Source: Meconema thalassinum
Lineage: Eukaryota > Arthropoda > Insecta > Orthoptera > Tettigoniidae
Reading direction: 5' to 3'
Assembly (NCBI GenBank): GCA_946902985.2
Contig: OX336388.2
Span: 365,663,387-365,727,386, forward strand
Length of the DNA stretch: 64,000 nucleotides
The stretch's first letter is position 1, and each line of letters opens with the position of its first letter. Of this stretch, positions 22,141-32,478 are shown in pieces. The translations under genes and the position numbers were made by a program. Under the pieces are notes generated by a model. The model was not told where the DNA came from and did not search any database. It was given only the letters and a program-made list of their open reading frames with translations.

Positions 22141-22646
22141 GGCGGCTTCAATGGCGTATTTGGTAGCATGCTGAGCTTCTATGCCCAAGATAGCGGGTTC
22201 AAACCCGGCCGAAGCCGTCGGATATTTTAAGAGCGTTAAAAATCCGTCAGTATGCCTTTCTTCGGAGGGGAAGTAAAGCTGGCGGTCCCATGTCAGATTT
22301 ATGGCATGTTAAAGAACCTTCCACTAATTACACCTGTGTGAAGCTAAATTGGATAGGTAAACAACGCGCATAGATGTCTACGTCCGTTGCCAAAAGCCGA
22401 CTGCAGTGGCGTCTAGTAGCTAAGTTCCGAACTTGGCCTAGTAGTCGTTGACGGTGGCGCTTGGCGGCAAAAGTACAAACTATTTGAAGAATTCTAAGTT
22501 GCAGTTTGTACTTAAATTAAAAAACAGATAACACACACTAATACAGTCATCACAATTAACACCGGTTATCAGACAGATTCTACACATACCCAAAGTACAC
22601 GGGGCTACATGACCGCGTTGTCGCACCCCCTAAACTTAAGAACCAA
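22141..22646 (+). mobile_element. SINE S1, full-length copy
   Basis: tRNA-like head (GGCGGCTTCAATGGCGTATTTGG; B box GGTTCAAACCC), body, and conserved tail (CACGGGGCTACATGACCGCG ... CCTAAACTTAAG) ending in (AACC)n. Flanks share AAAAATAA as part of an imperfect target duplication. It is about 505 bp, long for a SINE, and is the reference copy used here for the other S1 copies. Confidence 0.8.
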
Positions 22647-23559
22647 CCAACCAAAAATAAATATTTTAAAAATAACAGTCGAGAAAGACTTTATGCGGTG
22701 GTGATTATTGGTATGATGCGCGTAACATCTAGGTCATTTTCACTTATGATGATAATAATAAGGTATTGAAAAAATGACTACTAAACGAACATGGTGTTAT
22801 TTTAAAACTGATATAGGTAATTCAGGTGTCTAGCTTCGATGTCTTCCAAAGTCTCAACCTTATTTTCTGGCTTAGGCCTGTACTGGATGCGTCTAGTGAA
22901 AGAGCGTACTGCTCGGCAAAGACAAAGAATATAGGTCCAAGCTGCACGAACCTGAGATGATCGCAGATGATGACGAAATATGATGACACACGTTCGGGGT
23001 TCCCCGTCCTATACAGATTGACCGGGAATCACTCACTGTTTCGCAACGGCCATGTGCTGGCATCAGCATAGACAGCAGGAGATAACACGGCGGGCTCTGG
23101 TAAGTACACTCAAGTCACCTCGCGATGAATCAGCAAGCTATTCTCACAACTGACCCCCCCCCCCAGGGTCTCACAACTTGTGGGACGTGGGTTGGCGACC
23201 ACGGAACCCCAGCTGAGTCTGGCATCGCTTCTACTTCCTGGTGCCGGGCTCATTTCAGTTATCTTTCCTGTCGGCCTCCCTTGGTCAACTCTTGTTCTCT
23301 TCCGACCCAGACTGTATTAGGGTATCCGAGGGCTAGGGAGTCTTTCAATTTCCCGCCTTAATTTGCTTTGTCTCATCTTTCTTGATACCCTCATTCTTCG
23401 AGGGGTCTGCCTTCTTTTCCTTTTCATAATATCTCCTGTCTTCTGCTCAAGGCCCTCAAAGAGGCAGGGTATGTGTAGACCCACCACTTCTGGTACACCC
23501 TCAAGGGCTCATGACTGGTGAGTTAGGAAGCTGGCAACCCCGAGGAATTCCTGAGCTAC
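22647..23559. other. No gene; GC-richer unassigned segment
   Basis: 23125-23555 contains a C11 run followed by GGGTCTCACAACTTG and GGTTGGCGACCACGGAACCCC. It looks like an interspersed repeat (LINE 3' UTR style), but I cannot name it. The ORF at 23125-23361 has no recognised motif. Confidence 0.4.
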
Positions 23560-24725
23560 ATGCAGGGAATGGAGTGGTAGGCCTATGTCAGAAATTTCAA
23601 GTGGACAGTGTTACGCATCGGGTTCCAAAGGGTAAGTAAGTATACACACTTTGTTTTCGATCGGTGAACGATGTAGATTTGTACCAAAGGGCCTTAATGC
23701 GGGAAATGGAGTGGTCTATCCGAAATTTCGAGTGAACAGTGTTACTCGTTGAGTTCCAAACGGTAATTATGTAAAATCTGGTTGAGACGGTGAAACTGTG
23801 TAGTTTTGTGCCAAGGGCCAAAATGCAGGGAATGGAGTGGCCTGTCCAAATTTTAAAGTGGACAGTGTTACTCATCATCATCATCATCTTGTACAGTTTC
23901 CAGCCCCAGGCTGGGTCTGTTTGGAACATCGGGTTACTCATCGGGTTCCAAAGGGTAAGTATACACATTTTGTTTTCGATCGGTGAACGATGTAGATTTG
24001 TGCCAAAGAGCCTAAATGCGTGAAATGGAGTGGTATGTCCGAAATTTCGAGTGGACAGTGTTACTCGTCGAGTTCCAAAGGGTAATTATGTAAAATCTGC
24101 AGGGAATGGAGTGGTCTGTCCGCAATTTCAAGCAGACAGTGTTACTCGCAGGGTTCCAAAGGGTAAGTATACACATTTTGGTTCAGATCGGTGAAACGGT
24201 GTAGATTTGTGCAAAAAGGGCCTAAATGCAGGGAATGGCGTGGTCTGTCCAAATTTCAAGCAGACAGTGTTACTCGCAGGGCACCAAAGGGTAAGAATAC
24301 GAATTTTGGTTCTGATCGGTGAAACGGTGTAGATTTGGACCAAAGGGCCTAAATGCAGGGAATGGGGTGGTCTGTCCGAAATTTTAAGTGGTCAGTGTTA
24401 CTCGCAGGGTTCCAAAGGGTAAATATACAAATTTTGGTTGAGATCGGTGAAACGGTGTGGATTTGGACCAAAGGGCCTAAATGCAGGGAATGGGGTGGTC
24501 TGTCCGAAATTTCAAGTGGACAGTGTTTCTCGCAGGGTTCCAAAGGTTAAATATACAACTTTTGGTTCAGATCGGAGAAACGGTGTAGATTTGTGCAAAA
24601 GGGCCTAAATGCAGGGCATGCGGTGGTCTGTCCGAAAATTAATGTTGACAGGGTTACCCGCAGGGTTCCAAAGGGTAAGTATACAAATTTTGGTTCAGAT
24701 CGGTGAAACGGTGTAGATTTGTATA
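23560..24725 (+). repeat. Tandem array, about nine units of about 125 bp
   Basis: Each unit reads roughly GGGAATGGRGTGGTCTGTCC, AAGTGGACAGTGTTACTCG, GGGTTCCAAAGGGTAAGTAT, GATCGGTGAAACGGTGTAG, GGGCCTAAATGCA. Units begin near 23562, 23700, 23825, 24018 (truncated), 24100, 24230, 24357, 24483 and 24609. Unit 3 is interrupted by a LINE stub. The last unit runs into the (CAGA)n end. The short ORFs on both strands here are by-products of the repeat. Confidence 0.9.
23871..23934 (-). mobile_element. LINE 3' stub of about 60 bp with target duplication
   Basis: The minus strand reads GTTCCAAACAGACCC ... GGCTGGAAACTGTACAAGATGATGATGATGA. This is the same 3' terminus as the LINE ending at 21565 (GCTGGAAACTGTGCAAGATGATGATG). 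GTTACTCAT occurs just before and just after it, consistent with duplication of an array unit's own sequence. Confidence 0.75.
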
Positions 24726-24729
24726 CATA

Positions 24730-24735
<6 letters not shown>

Positions 24736-24760
<25 letters not shown>

Positions 24761-24765
24761 AACTT
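24736..24765. repeat. (CAGA)n microsatellite
   Basis: About seven CAGA units close composite repeat H, just before ACTTTGTGCTTTATATATATAG. Confidence 0.85.
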
Positions 24766-24902
24766 TGTGCTTTATATATATAGATATATTAAACGGCTAA
24801 CCAAAGAATCAACTAATTGATTAGTAGACACGAGACAAGTCAAGTATTAGGTCATCGCTATAGTTGAGTTACGCTTATTTTCGGAATGATGTATAGATAT
24901 TT

Positions 24903-25405
24903 GGTTGGTTCCTCAGTTTAGGGGCTCTTCAGTTTAGCCCCGTGTAGGCTACTTTGGGTGTGGGTAGAATCTGTCTGATAACCGGTGTTAATTGTGATGG
25001 TTGTATTAGTGTGTGTTATCTGTTTTAATTCAAGTAAGGACTGCAGACATTCGATTTTCAAGTAGTTCCAACTTCTGCTACCAAACTCCTTCGTCAACGA
25101 CCAACTAGTTCTGTACTTGGTTACTAGATGCCACCGCAGTTGGCTCCTGGAGACGAACGTTGGAACCTAAGAGCGTCAGTCAAATATTACCTATAATTTA
25201 GCTTCACACAAGTGTAATTAGTGGATGGTTCTTTATCATGCCATAAATCTATGACATGGGACCGCCGGCTTTACTTCCCCTCCGAAGGAAGGCATCCTGA
25301 AGGATTTTTAGCGCTCTTAAAAAATCCGAAGACTTCGGCCGTGTTTGAACCCGCGACCTTGAGCATAGAAGCTCAGCTATCAACTACGCCACCGAAGCCG
25401 CCCTA
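24903..25405 (-). mobile_element. SINE S1, minus strand
   Basis: The tail is at the left (GGTTGGTTCCTCAGTTTAGGGGC), the tRNA-like head at the right (25340-25405, B box complement GGGTTTGAAC-like, GCCACCGAAGCCGCC). It is nearly complete. The 25221-25487 ORF is chance coding through it. Confidence 0.8.
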
Positions 25406-25485
25406 CAGAAGAGGGATAATGGCATTTATTACACGTCATTTTCTTTCACGCTCCATAAATTGGTATTGTACTGTACTGACCAGCT

Positions 25486-25816
25486 AGCCTCCGTGGCTTA
25501 GGCGGCAGCACGCCGGCCTCTCACCGCTGGATCCGTGGTTCAAATCCCGGTCACTCCATGTGAGATCTGTGCTGGACAAAATGGAGGCAGACAGGTTTTT
25601 CTCCGGGTACTCCGGGTTTCCCTGTCCAAATTTCATTCCAGCAACACTCTCCACTATCAATTCATTTCATCTGTCATTCATTTAATCATTGCCCCAGAGG
25701 AGTGCGTCAGGCCTCAGCAGCCGGCATAGTTCATATCCTCGCCGCTAGATGGGGGCTTCATTCATTCCATTCCTGACCCGGTCGGAGACTGGAAGCAGGC
25801 TGTGGATTATCATATC
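25486..25816 (+). mobile_element. tRNA-derived SINE S3
   Basis: Head: A box TGGCTTAGGCGGC, B box GGTTCAAATCCC. The body includes GTGAGATCTGTGCTGGAC, TTTTCTCCGGGTACTCCGGG and CCGCTAGATGGGGGCTTC. The flanking duplication ACTGTACTGACCAGCT (25470-25485) and ACTGTGCTGACCAGCT (25817-25832) differs at one base. The different head and body separate it from S1 and S2. Confidence 0.85.
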
Positions 25817-26032
25817 ACTGTGCTGACCAGCTGAAGAGTTGTAATATCAATATGGGGTAATTCCTTTCTACAGTGAGGGCCTTCTCTATTGAACGGAACC
25901 TCGCAGGCACCGTGTGTCGGCTGGGCCGCTTTGGCTAGCCACCTGTCAAGCAAAGCACTGGCGCTAGCACCAGCGTAGTGCCAAACTAGTTCAACACATT
26001 TACACTATTTATCGCATTTAATAATCATCATT

Positions 26033-26343
26033 CAAAGTCAACCCCTGGCACTATGCAGCACATGACGGGCTAAGGCCGACCAAGCGACCGCTGCCCAGCC
26101 ATTTGGCCTGCAGATATTGGGGTGACGCGTGATCAACGCGTCGGGTCCCCTCGGCCGTTAATCTTGGTTTTCGTGATCGGGGCGCTGTCTCACTGTCAGA
26201 CAGCTACTCAATTGTCCTCACGAGGCTGAGTGCACCCCGTTCCAACCCTCACGTCAGTTTTAAAATCCCTGACGGAGCCGGGGATCGAACCCGGGGCCTC
26301 CGGGTGAGAGGCAGGCGCGCTACCCCAACACCACGGGGCCGGC
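26033..26343 (-). mobile_element. tRNA-derived SINE S4, minus strand
   Basis: Minus strand: GCCGGCCCCGTGGTGTTGGG (A-box region), then GGGTTCGATCCCCGGC (B box). The body includes GAGGGTTGGAACGGGGTGC and GACCCGACGCGTTGATC. The target duplication AATAATCATCATT is perfect (26020-26032, 26344-26356). It is notably GC-rich against its surroundings. Confidence 0.85.
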
Positions 26344-26356
26344 AATAATCATCATT

Positions 26357-28309
26357 ACTCATATGAATTTCAGAGTAGTTGCTGGAAATACTGTCTTATT
26401 TTCTAAACACACGTTGCACAAACGTAGGAACTTTGGTACACTTGCTAAAATAATTCATTCTCACCGATATTTCATATCAGTGCAGTGATTTCGAACTCGA
26501 GAGCCACCAGAATACGCGGATTATTTATGTATACTTGTTGATGTGTAACATCTTTCCACTCGGTTGTTGGATATTTCTGTGGGAGTGCTTTTGAAAAATT
26601 GGACGGAAGTGGATCGGACGGAAGTGTGTAAGAGGCAAAGCCAGGAGAGGTGCGATCCAGCTGGCAGTTGTAAGAGGAAACAATGAGCGCGCGGTGGCGG
26701 AGATTAGTACCAGGAATGTATATCGTAAACTTATCGTATCGTACGTATCGTATTCGGGTTACTTCATGTTTAGGAGGCGCCATAAGAGACATTCATACAA
26801 TACATCATCTTCAAGTTGTCGTTCTTTGGTGTGAAAATATTCATTATATCATATTTGCTGAAAACAATTATGATTTATTACGAGGCTGTTTTTCAATCTC
26901 TGGATAAAAGTGATGGGTATCCCCTTCCCGAGTAACTTTGCTCAACACTTTTATTCTGAACGGTAAACACTCATGCGAAATCTGGTGTCAACTGATTGAA
27001 ACACAAACCACATAGAAGTCTTCTTATCAGTATTTAAATGATGGTATACATTAATATGAAACATTGTAACTAGTCGGCAATGCCGGTGTTATGTTTCTGC
27101 ACAATGGCTATTCAGATCTTAACCCGCATTGCGGTAATGCAGTTATCAATATAATATATACTGTATCTACACGTTTATACGGGAACTGGGCTAGCTTTTC
27201 ATGGACCACTATAGGAATTCCCTTCACTATCAAGTAGACGTATTCATAACTAATTTAAAACTCAATTCCACGCAGGAACATTATCGAAAAAAGCAAAATA
27301 TTAAAGGAGCATGAAAATTTACTTCAATATTATTACCGGCTCGTGAAAATAAGTAACCGTTTTGTACTCCAAATTCCAGTAGTTGTATTGGCTGCGTGGA
27401 TAACATCTTGGTCTGCGGTTCATGAGGTCTCAGGTTCAAACACCAGTCCCTTCAATGATTTTTGCTACCAAATTATCGATTTAAACGATATATATCATAA
27501 AATTATGCGCCATTTTAAAAGAATCAACATGAAATTACGATTTATCTAATTTTAAATACAATATTTTGCACCAAGCAGGAGTTGGGAAATTTGATTGTAT
27601 TGTACATTATTTCTAGTAGCCTACAGATAGGCTAGAGACTATGGTTTCATTCCTCCTCTTAATTTACAATATAATATGTGATGTTTGTTCATAGTAGTGT
27701 GACAGTAGCATATCTCCAAATCAATCTATACATTCATAGTATAGTATATACCAGTATGAAAACGGAGCGTAAATTAACATTTTAAGAATGTCCAAGCTGT
27801 GTAGTATACGAGTAGGATAACATGTCAGAGGACTTCACATAGATGGTAGGCCCCTTAAAACAACAATTATCATCATCATCATATATTTCATCTTAATCAT
27901 AGTAGGATAACATGTCAGATGTTACACATCATATGCGACTACTGTAAGTCTCGTATCTTTTGTTTTTGTTTGATGTTCGCTCACAAGTAATAATCGTACG
28001 CCTCTGAAAAGTGCGAACACATTTACTGGAACACTTCTTCTTCAGAAGATCAGTTTCAACTAAGAAAATTCGATGTTTTGTTCTAATCATCACCATGTTT
28101 ACGGGATACGAGATAAACTTAAGTACTTCACCACAACTAAGGATGTTTGGCAGCTAGGAATGTAATCACGCTATGGCAGCATCCGTTGCTTCCCGACGCG
28201 CTGTTGTGTAATCGGTAGATGCTAGTCAACTGGCGGTGACTAATTGCTCTCTACCCGTCACACGGCCCCAGCGTGGTTCCGTTCTATAGAGAAGCCCCTC
28301 ACTCTATTA
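26357..28309. other. No gene; pieces of inverted repeat family G
   Basis: 26357-26535 and about 28020-28150 match, in inverse orientation, 40683-40770 / 39780-39835 and 39605-39712 respectively. About 1.5 kb between them has no counterpart in the other copy and may be an unrecognised insertion. 27380-27455 looks tRNA-like (GGTTCAAACACC). A short direct repeat GTAGGATAACATGTCAGA lies at about 27812 and 27902. Confidence 0.45.
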
Positions 28310-28569
28310 AGGCACATCCAGACTAGCAACTGAACCTGGTAACGTAACCGCATCGCGCTCCTGTCTGGACGGTACTGTGTAACGTAGTCACGTAACCTTA
28401 GCCCGCAACATGAACGATACGGAACATAGTTCGCTGCGATCCATTGCTTGTCTGCTTTTCCGCGTCACATCAGAGGGCTGCGCGCAAGCAAGTTACGGCA
28501 AATTTGGAAGATCACAGAACCTCGGCTCGTAAAAGAACTCACTCGCTGCTGTCCGCTTGATCAGTAAAC

Positions 28570-28765
28570 ATGCAGTGGACCGAGCAAAACAACGATTGCA
28601 TTTTATTGAAATGTACAAAGGAAAGGAAAATGTGTGGTTAGCCAGACATCTCAGTGATTTCAACAAAATTCTAAGGAACGATGCTTGAGAGGAGCTAACT
28701 ACGGAACTGAACACAACGACCGAGGAATGCCTGAAGAAATTGACGTCCTTGCTTCCTTGCACAGT
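28570..28765 (+). pseudogene. MADF/Myb-like protein remnant of the Harbinger element
   Basis: From ATG 28570 the product starts MQWTEQ. After a 1-base shift near 28588 it gives RLHFIEMYKGKENVWLARH, then LSDFNKILRNDA and a TGA where Trp is expected, then EELTTELNTTTEECLKKLTSLL. The order (F-I-E-x-Y, x-E-N-V-W, R-N-D-A-(W)-E-E-L) matches MADF domains, which PIF/Harbinger elements use as a DNA-binding partner for nuclear import and TIR recognition of the transposase. Two lesions make it a pseudogene. The SINE at 28778 cuts it off shortly after. Confidence 0.65.
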
Positions 28766-28777
28766 GCAAATAAATAT

Positions 28778-28935
28778 GCGGGTGGTGGCGCAGCGGTCAA
28801 GCTATTGGTCTCTCACCAAGGTGGACTAGGTTCGATTCCCGGACAATGCAAGTACGATTTTCGAAATGAAATATGGTCCCGTGGATCTTAATCACAAGAT
28901 TCACGGTCACGTAAAACTACAATCTTCCTTTCTTA
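28778..28935 (+). mobile_element. Short tRNA-derived SINE S5
   Basis: 158 bp: GGTGGCGCAGCGGTCAAGC (A-box region), GGTTCGATTCCC (B box), and a short tail with GATCTTAATCACAAGATTCAC, which can form a hairpin. A perfect 12-bp target duplication GCAAATAAATAT flanks it (28766-28777, 28936-28947). Confidence 0.85.
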
Positions 28936-29095
28936 GCAAATAAATATAGGCTGCTGCACGTATATCAATGTTTGAAAGCTACACTATCTCAACTGGCGGA
29001 ACGCTGGTAGGTTACGCGTTACCAGCTGCGATACGCCGCGGAAATGTTTAGCTCACAAACGCGCCGCGTAATCCTACACCGTTTAAAGCTAGGCT

Positions 29096-29819
29096 TTCCT
29101 AGGCGCGGAAGTGGAGAGCGGAAGGTGGAGAGCAGAGTTAGCTCTCCTATGGTCATATGTAATTTTAATGGTACTGTTTTCCTAGAAGCGGAGCAGACCG
29201 CCTCCTGACGAGCAGAACTCGCTCCTCCGCGTTCCTCTGCTCCGAGAGTAGACGAGTCCGCTGTCGGCTGGCGGAGTGGCTGGACGTCTGTACAAGTTGA
29301 GTGTAGTTTTATTCAATTGTGTCCCTTGTGTGTTTAGTATAAAGTGTGTGCACCATGAGTGTGTGTCGGTTTTATAAACCTGTGATTTCAGTTCTTCTAC
29401 ACCTTTTATTTCTTGGTATAGATCATAGAACTCGTTTTTGGTCAATCGAAAGTACTGTTTGAATCTAATTTCGTCGTCAATTAAATGGTTATTTATAAGA
29501 ATGTTAAACACTCCCTCATTTTCACGCGTTTTAAGTATGTCACTTGCACATTTTCGATCCTTCACTAAATGCAGTAGTAACTCTTCCTCTTCCTCCATTT
29601 CTTCCTCCTCCTCCTCCTCTTCCTTGTGTATTAAAATAGAAAGTCTAGATTCCACGTCCATATCGACCTCACCTTATCACTCCTAGTATACAAATGAGCT
29701 ACCGTTCCGCTCTCCGCCAGAGGACAAGTCCGCGTCTAGGAAAACACAATTCAGCTAGCTGATGACTCACGAACGGAGACCCGACTCCGCTCTCCGCTTC
29801 CGCGCTTAGGAAATCCAAC
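29096..29819 (-). mobile_element. PIF/Harbinger-like element (inner), 724 bp
   Basis: TIRs run inward as TTTCCTAGGCGCGGAAGTGG and, from the right, TTTCCTAAGCGCGGAAGCGG, followed by AGAGCGGA on both. TTA flanks both sides (29093-29095, 29820-29822). It contains the N-terminal piece of a transposase on the minus strand and internal GC-rich copies of the TIR-like GGAG/GCGGA motif. It is inserted in the outer Harbinger element. Confidence 0.75.
29182..29661 (-). pseudogene. Harbinger transposase N-terminal fragment
   Basis: Minus-strand ORF of 159 residues. A Glu-rich run lies near residues 13-27. Residues about 60-92 read INNHLIDDEIRFKQYFRL and TKNEFYDLYQEIK, the typical start of PIF/Harbinger nucleases (R-F-x-x-Y-F-R-x-x-x-x-x-F-x-x-L). 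The frame then enters non-homologous GC-rich sequence near the left TIR, so the DDE domain is missing. A deletion derivative; not expected to be active. Confidence 0.6.
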
Positions 29820-30136
29820 TTAACCCCGGAGCGTGACATAGTTACGTTGCAGAGTTCGGAACGCATGTCTGTAACTGCCTTTAGGAATAGAAGCGATGAC
29901 AGCCACTAATGCAGTGATTGCCAACCTTTTGCGGCCCATCTCCCCTTTCTGGAGGTTGACTTAACACTTCTGGCACTCTTTTCATTTTCATTGTATGTCA
30001 AACTTTAATTTGAAGCAAAATGTAAATAATAAAGCAGTTTTATTATTTTGAACAATTGTACTACCGTATATAAAAACAACCGAAGCAGTTTTATCCGGTT
30101 ACTCTTAAATAAAATAGAAAAGAAATGAAATGTACA

Positions 30137-30204
30137 TTTTTAGCCTACTTTTCACATTTTGCAAAAATGAGGAAAAAGTAGACTTATGAGATCGGGCAAA
30201 TGTG

Positions 30205-30236
<32 letters not shown>

Positions 30237-31559
30237 CTTCTGTCTGTCTGTCTGGCTGTGTGTGTGTCCCCCCCTATCAACTCCTAAACGGCTGCAGCAA
30301 TCGAAACAAAATTTGGTAGGAGTAAAGATCTATACCTGAATATCTCACGGCCATATTTGAAAATGATGTCAGTGCTACCAACTGCTAAAAAATCGCAACT
30401 GAAATTTGAGCTCCATGTTGGATATCTTGGAAAGTATGAATGGGAGCTATTTCAAAATTGGCACACGTACAGATCATAATATTTCAGTTTAATTTCCAGG
30501 AGGCTAAACATGGCAGTGTTGCCAAAATGATTATAAGCCTCCTGATAGGTCCTTTTTTTAAATGCATATAACTTCTATACTATCAATTGGAATTCAACCA
30601 AATTTCGTATGTTGTATGGGTACATAACCAGATATGACTGAGCGTATTCTTGGGACCTACCAGGGCTGCCAACTGTTAATAAATGCTCCTAATTTATTTT
30701 ATCCAAATACCAATATATCAGAAAGTATGCAAGCCGACAGCTTTAAACTATGCACACGTATAGTCCCTGACATTCTATATTAATTTGGAGTAACTTATAT
30801 ACGTCAGTGCTACCAACATGATTCTAAGCCTGCTGACAGGTCCAACTTTAAATACATGTAACTTCCATACTATCATTTGGATTTCAACCAAATTTCGTAT
30901 GTGCTATGGGTACCATAACAGATATGACTGCGTATTCTAAGGATCAACTAGTGCTGCCAACTGTTAATATGTGCTGTCCCTATTTTTGTTACCCTAATAT
31001 CAATATATCAGAAAGTATGCAAGTCAACAGCTCTAAACTTTGCACACGTATAGTACCTGGCATTCTAGACGAATTTGGAGTAACTAATATACGTCAGTGC
31101 TGCCAACATGATTCTAAGCCTGATGATAGTTCCAATGTTAAAATGCATGTAACTTCTATACTAACTAATGGATTTAATTCAAAATTGGCACAACAATAGA
31201 TCATATTATTTCAGATTATTTCTGACCAATACATGCATGACATTGTTGCCAACATGATTTTACGCGCGCTGTTAGATCCAATGTTTAACTGCATGTAACG
31301 TCCATGCTATTCATTGGACTTCAACCAAATTTTGTATTTTGTACCTTAAGAGACGGAACTAAGAATATATTCAGTCATCAGGGCTGCCAACTGTAGTACT
31401 CTATTAGGATACATTATGCCAGGTATACAGTATTTCGAACTAATTGGAAATTTCGATATTAGCAACTTAATTTCGTCTTTATTCTAGATAGGTTCATATT
31501 CTGTAGAATAATCATTGGCATGAAAAGTAGGCTGTATAGTTCTTCACGGAACTTCTTGT
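30137..31559 (-). mobile_element. Family B element, copy B2, nested in hAT
   Basis: Minus orientation. The 5' end is at the right: ACAAGAAGTTCCGTGAAGAACT with hairpin arms at 31538-31542 and 31549-31553, then AGCCTACTTTTCA (31521-31533). The 3' tip is at the left: TGAAAAGTAGGCT (30142-30154), an exact 13-bp inverted match to the 5' motif. Next to it is the hairpin partner AGTCTACTTTTTCC and a (GACA)n tract. The body repeats phrases such as CAGCCCTGGT and GCCAACATGATT at intervals. No coding capacity; the plus-strand ORF 30906-31199 has no motif. Confidence 0.85.
30207..30262. repeat. (GTCT)n microsatellite of B2
   Basis: Tetranucleotide tract beside the B2 3' hairpin. Confidence 0.9.
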
Positions 31560-31717
31560 TTACATATACTTTTGAGAACAATGGCATGAAAATTAACTAA
31601 GATCATTGACATACATTTATAAAACATGAGTACATGTACATGAAAAATTAAGCCTGTTGAGAGTTAAAATTTGAAAAGAAAATAGATGAGAGTTTGAAAA
31701 TTTTTTACTGTTTTATT

Positions 31718-32160
31718 TTACCTATTCAATGGCTGCCTTGTGCTTGATGGATCCGGCTTTATGTTCAAGTTCAGGTGCAAGTCTCCTTTGAGGCAAATGC
31801 CCCCCTTATGTCTTTGTTTTTTGAGGAGCTGGACTACATAAGTAAATCCATTTTCAACTAAATATGTTGACGGGAACGATATGAGAAGTAGTTCAGTTTT
31901 TCTCCACAGTTGTGGATAAGTGTCCATAAGCTTCACCCAGGCTAACTCGTAACCCCTCTGTTTGAAAATGATTTTCGGCTCACATTCATACTTTAGGTCT
32001 AGAAACTCCGTCTACAAAGAGTTATCAAGCTTATTCACAGCTAACAAGAATGGATCTAGAATCCAATCCGGAATTTGTAACTTGCCAAATCTTCAAATCT
32101 TGATTCCATGTCAGTTTTTAACTGATCAAGGTGATCAGTAGAAATTAGGATTTTGTCTTA
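31718..32160 (-). pseudogene. hAT transposase C-terminus (ZBED/FAM200-like), broken
   Basis: The open part (31718-31936, 72 residues) reads VKLMDTYPQLWRKTELLLIS, then FPSTYLVENGFTYVVQLLKK and KGDLHLNL. This is the hAT C-terminal dimerisation domain as seen in transposases related to ZBED5, FAM200 and SCAND3. Upstream, interrupted by frameshifts, come DMESRFEDL, LDPFLLAVNKLD-like and EFLDLKYECEPK pieces in the right order. The rest of the catalytic domain and the zinc finger are missing, so it is a fossil. Confidence 0.75.
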
Positions 32161-32478
32161 TGGGAGTTCAGGAGTCTCGTTATCTGACAATGAACACTTT
32201 TTAAGGGTCGGAAACTGAATCAGCGCTTTACGGCCAATATTTACGTTGTGAATATCAAACTTGGCGATGAATGATGAACGAGCGAACGGGAGGCGCTCCT
32301 GTCACATTTTTTCCGTGTAGGCCTAGTACCCGGCAACTTCTACTGTACACCATTTTAATTTTTCCCTCTGTGAATACCCATCGCTCCCAAATCGCCCCAC
32401 TTATTTAATGCCCCCTTGATAACCCAAATCGCCCACTTGGGGGTGGTCGCCCCCAGGTTGGGAACCACTGCACTAATC

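Larger units (their letters stand above)
21745..24785 (+). repeat. Composite repeat H: CCCGGCTTCGCCCGG start, tandem array, TATATATAGATA end
   Basis: It begins at the widespread motif TACCCGGCTTCGCCCGG (21760) and ends after (CAGA)n with ACTTTGTGCTTTATATATATAG. Internal parts: two or three diverged blocks with TAGGTCATT and GATGATAAT (21830-22140, 22650-22760), a SINE (22141-22646), an unassigned GC-richer segment, and the array at 23560-24725. I cannot assign it to a transposon class; only the boundaries suggest one unit. Confidence 0.5.
28310..29880 (+). mobile_element. PIF/Harbinger-like element (outer), decayed
   Basis: The ends are AGGCACATCCAGACTAGC (28310) and, inverted, AGGCAGTTACAGACATGC (to 29880), with CAACGTAAC/GGTAACGTAAC further in. 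TTA lies outside both ends (28307-28309, 29881-29883), the target duplication of this superfamily. It carries a MADF/Myb-like remnant, the kind of second protein these elements encode, and was later invaded by a SINE and by another Harbinger-type element. Confidence 0.7.
29912..32470 (-). mobile_element. hAT transposon remnant, carrying B2
   Basis: Ends: CAGTGATTGCCAACCT at left and, inverted, CAGTGGTTCCCAACCT at right. The 8-bp target duplication CACTAATG / CACTAATC (29904-29911, 32471-32478) differs at one base. hAT elements make 8-bp duplications and often end in CAGTG. A C-terminal transposase remnant lies on the minus strand (31718-32160). Family B copy B2 (30137-31559) is inserted in the 3' half. 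Confidence 0.85.

Noticed and set aside
21745..24785. Calling composite repeat H a Penelope or Helitron element
   Set aside because: Only the end motifs are suggestive; no protein and no diagnostic terminal structure is visible.
25500..25556. Possible tRNA gene
   Set aside because: A and B boxes are present but the sequence continues into a SINE body with target duplications; same logic for 26290-26343, 28780-28850 and 22141-22215.
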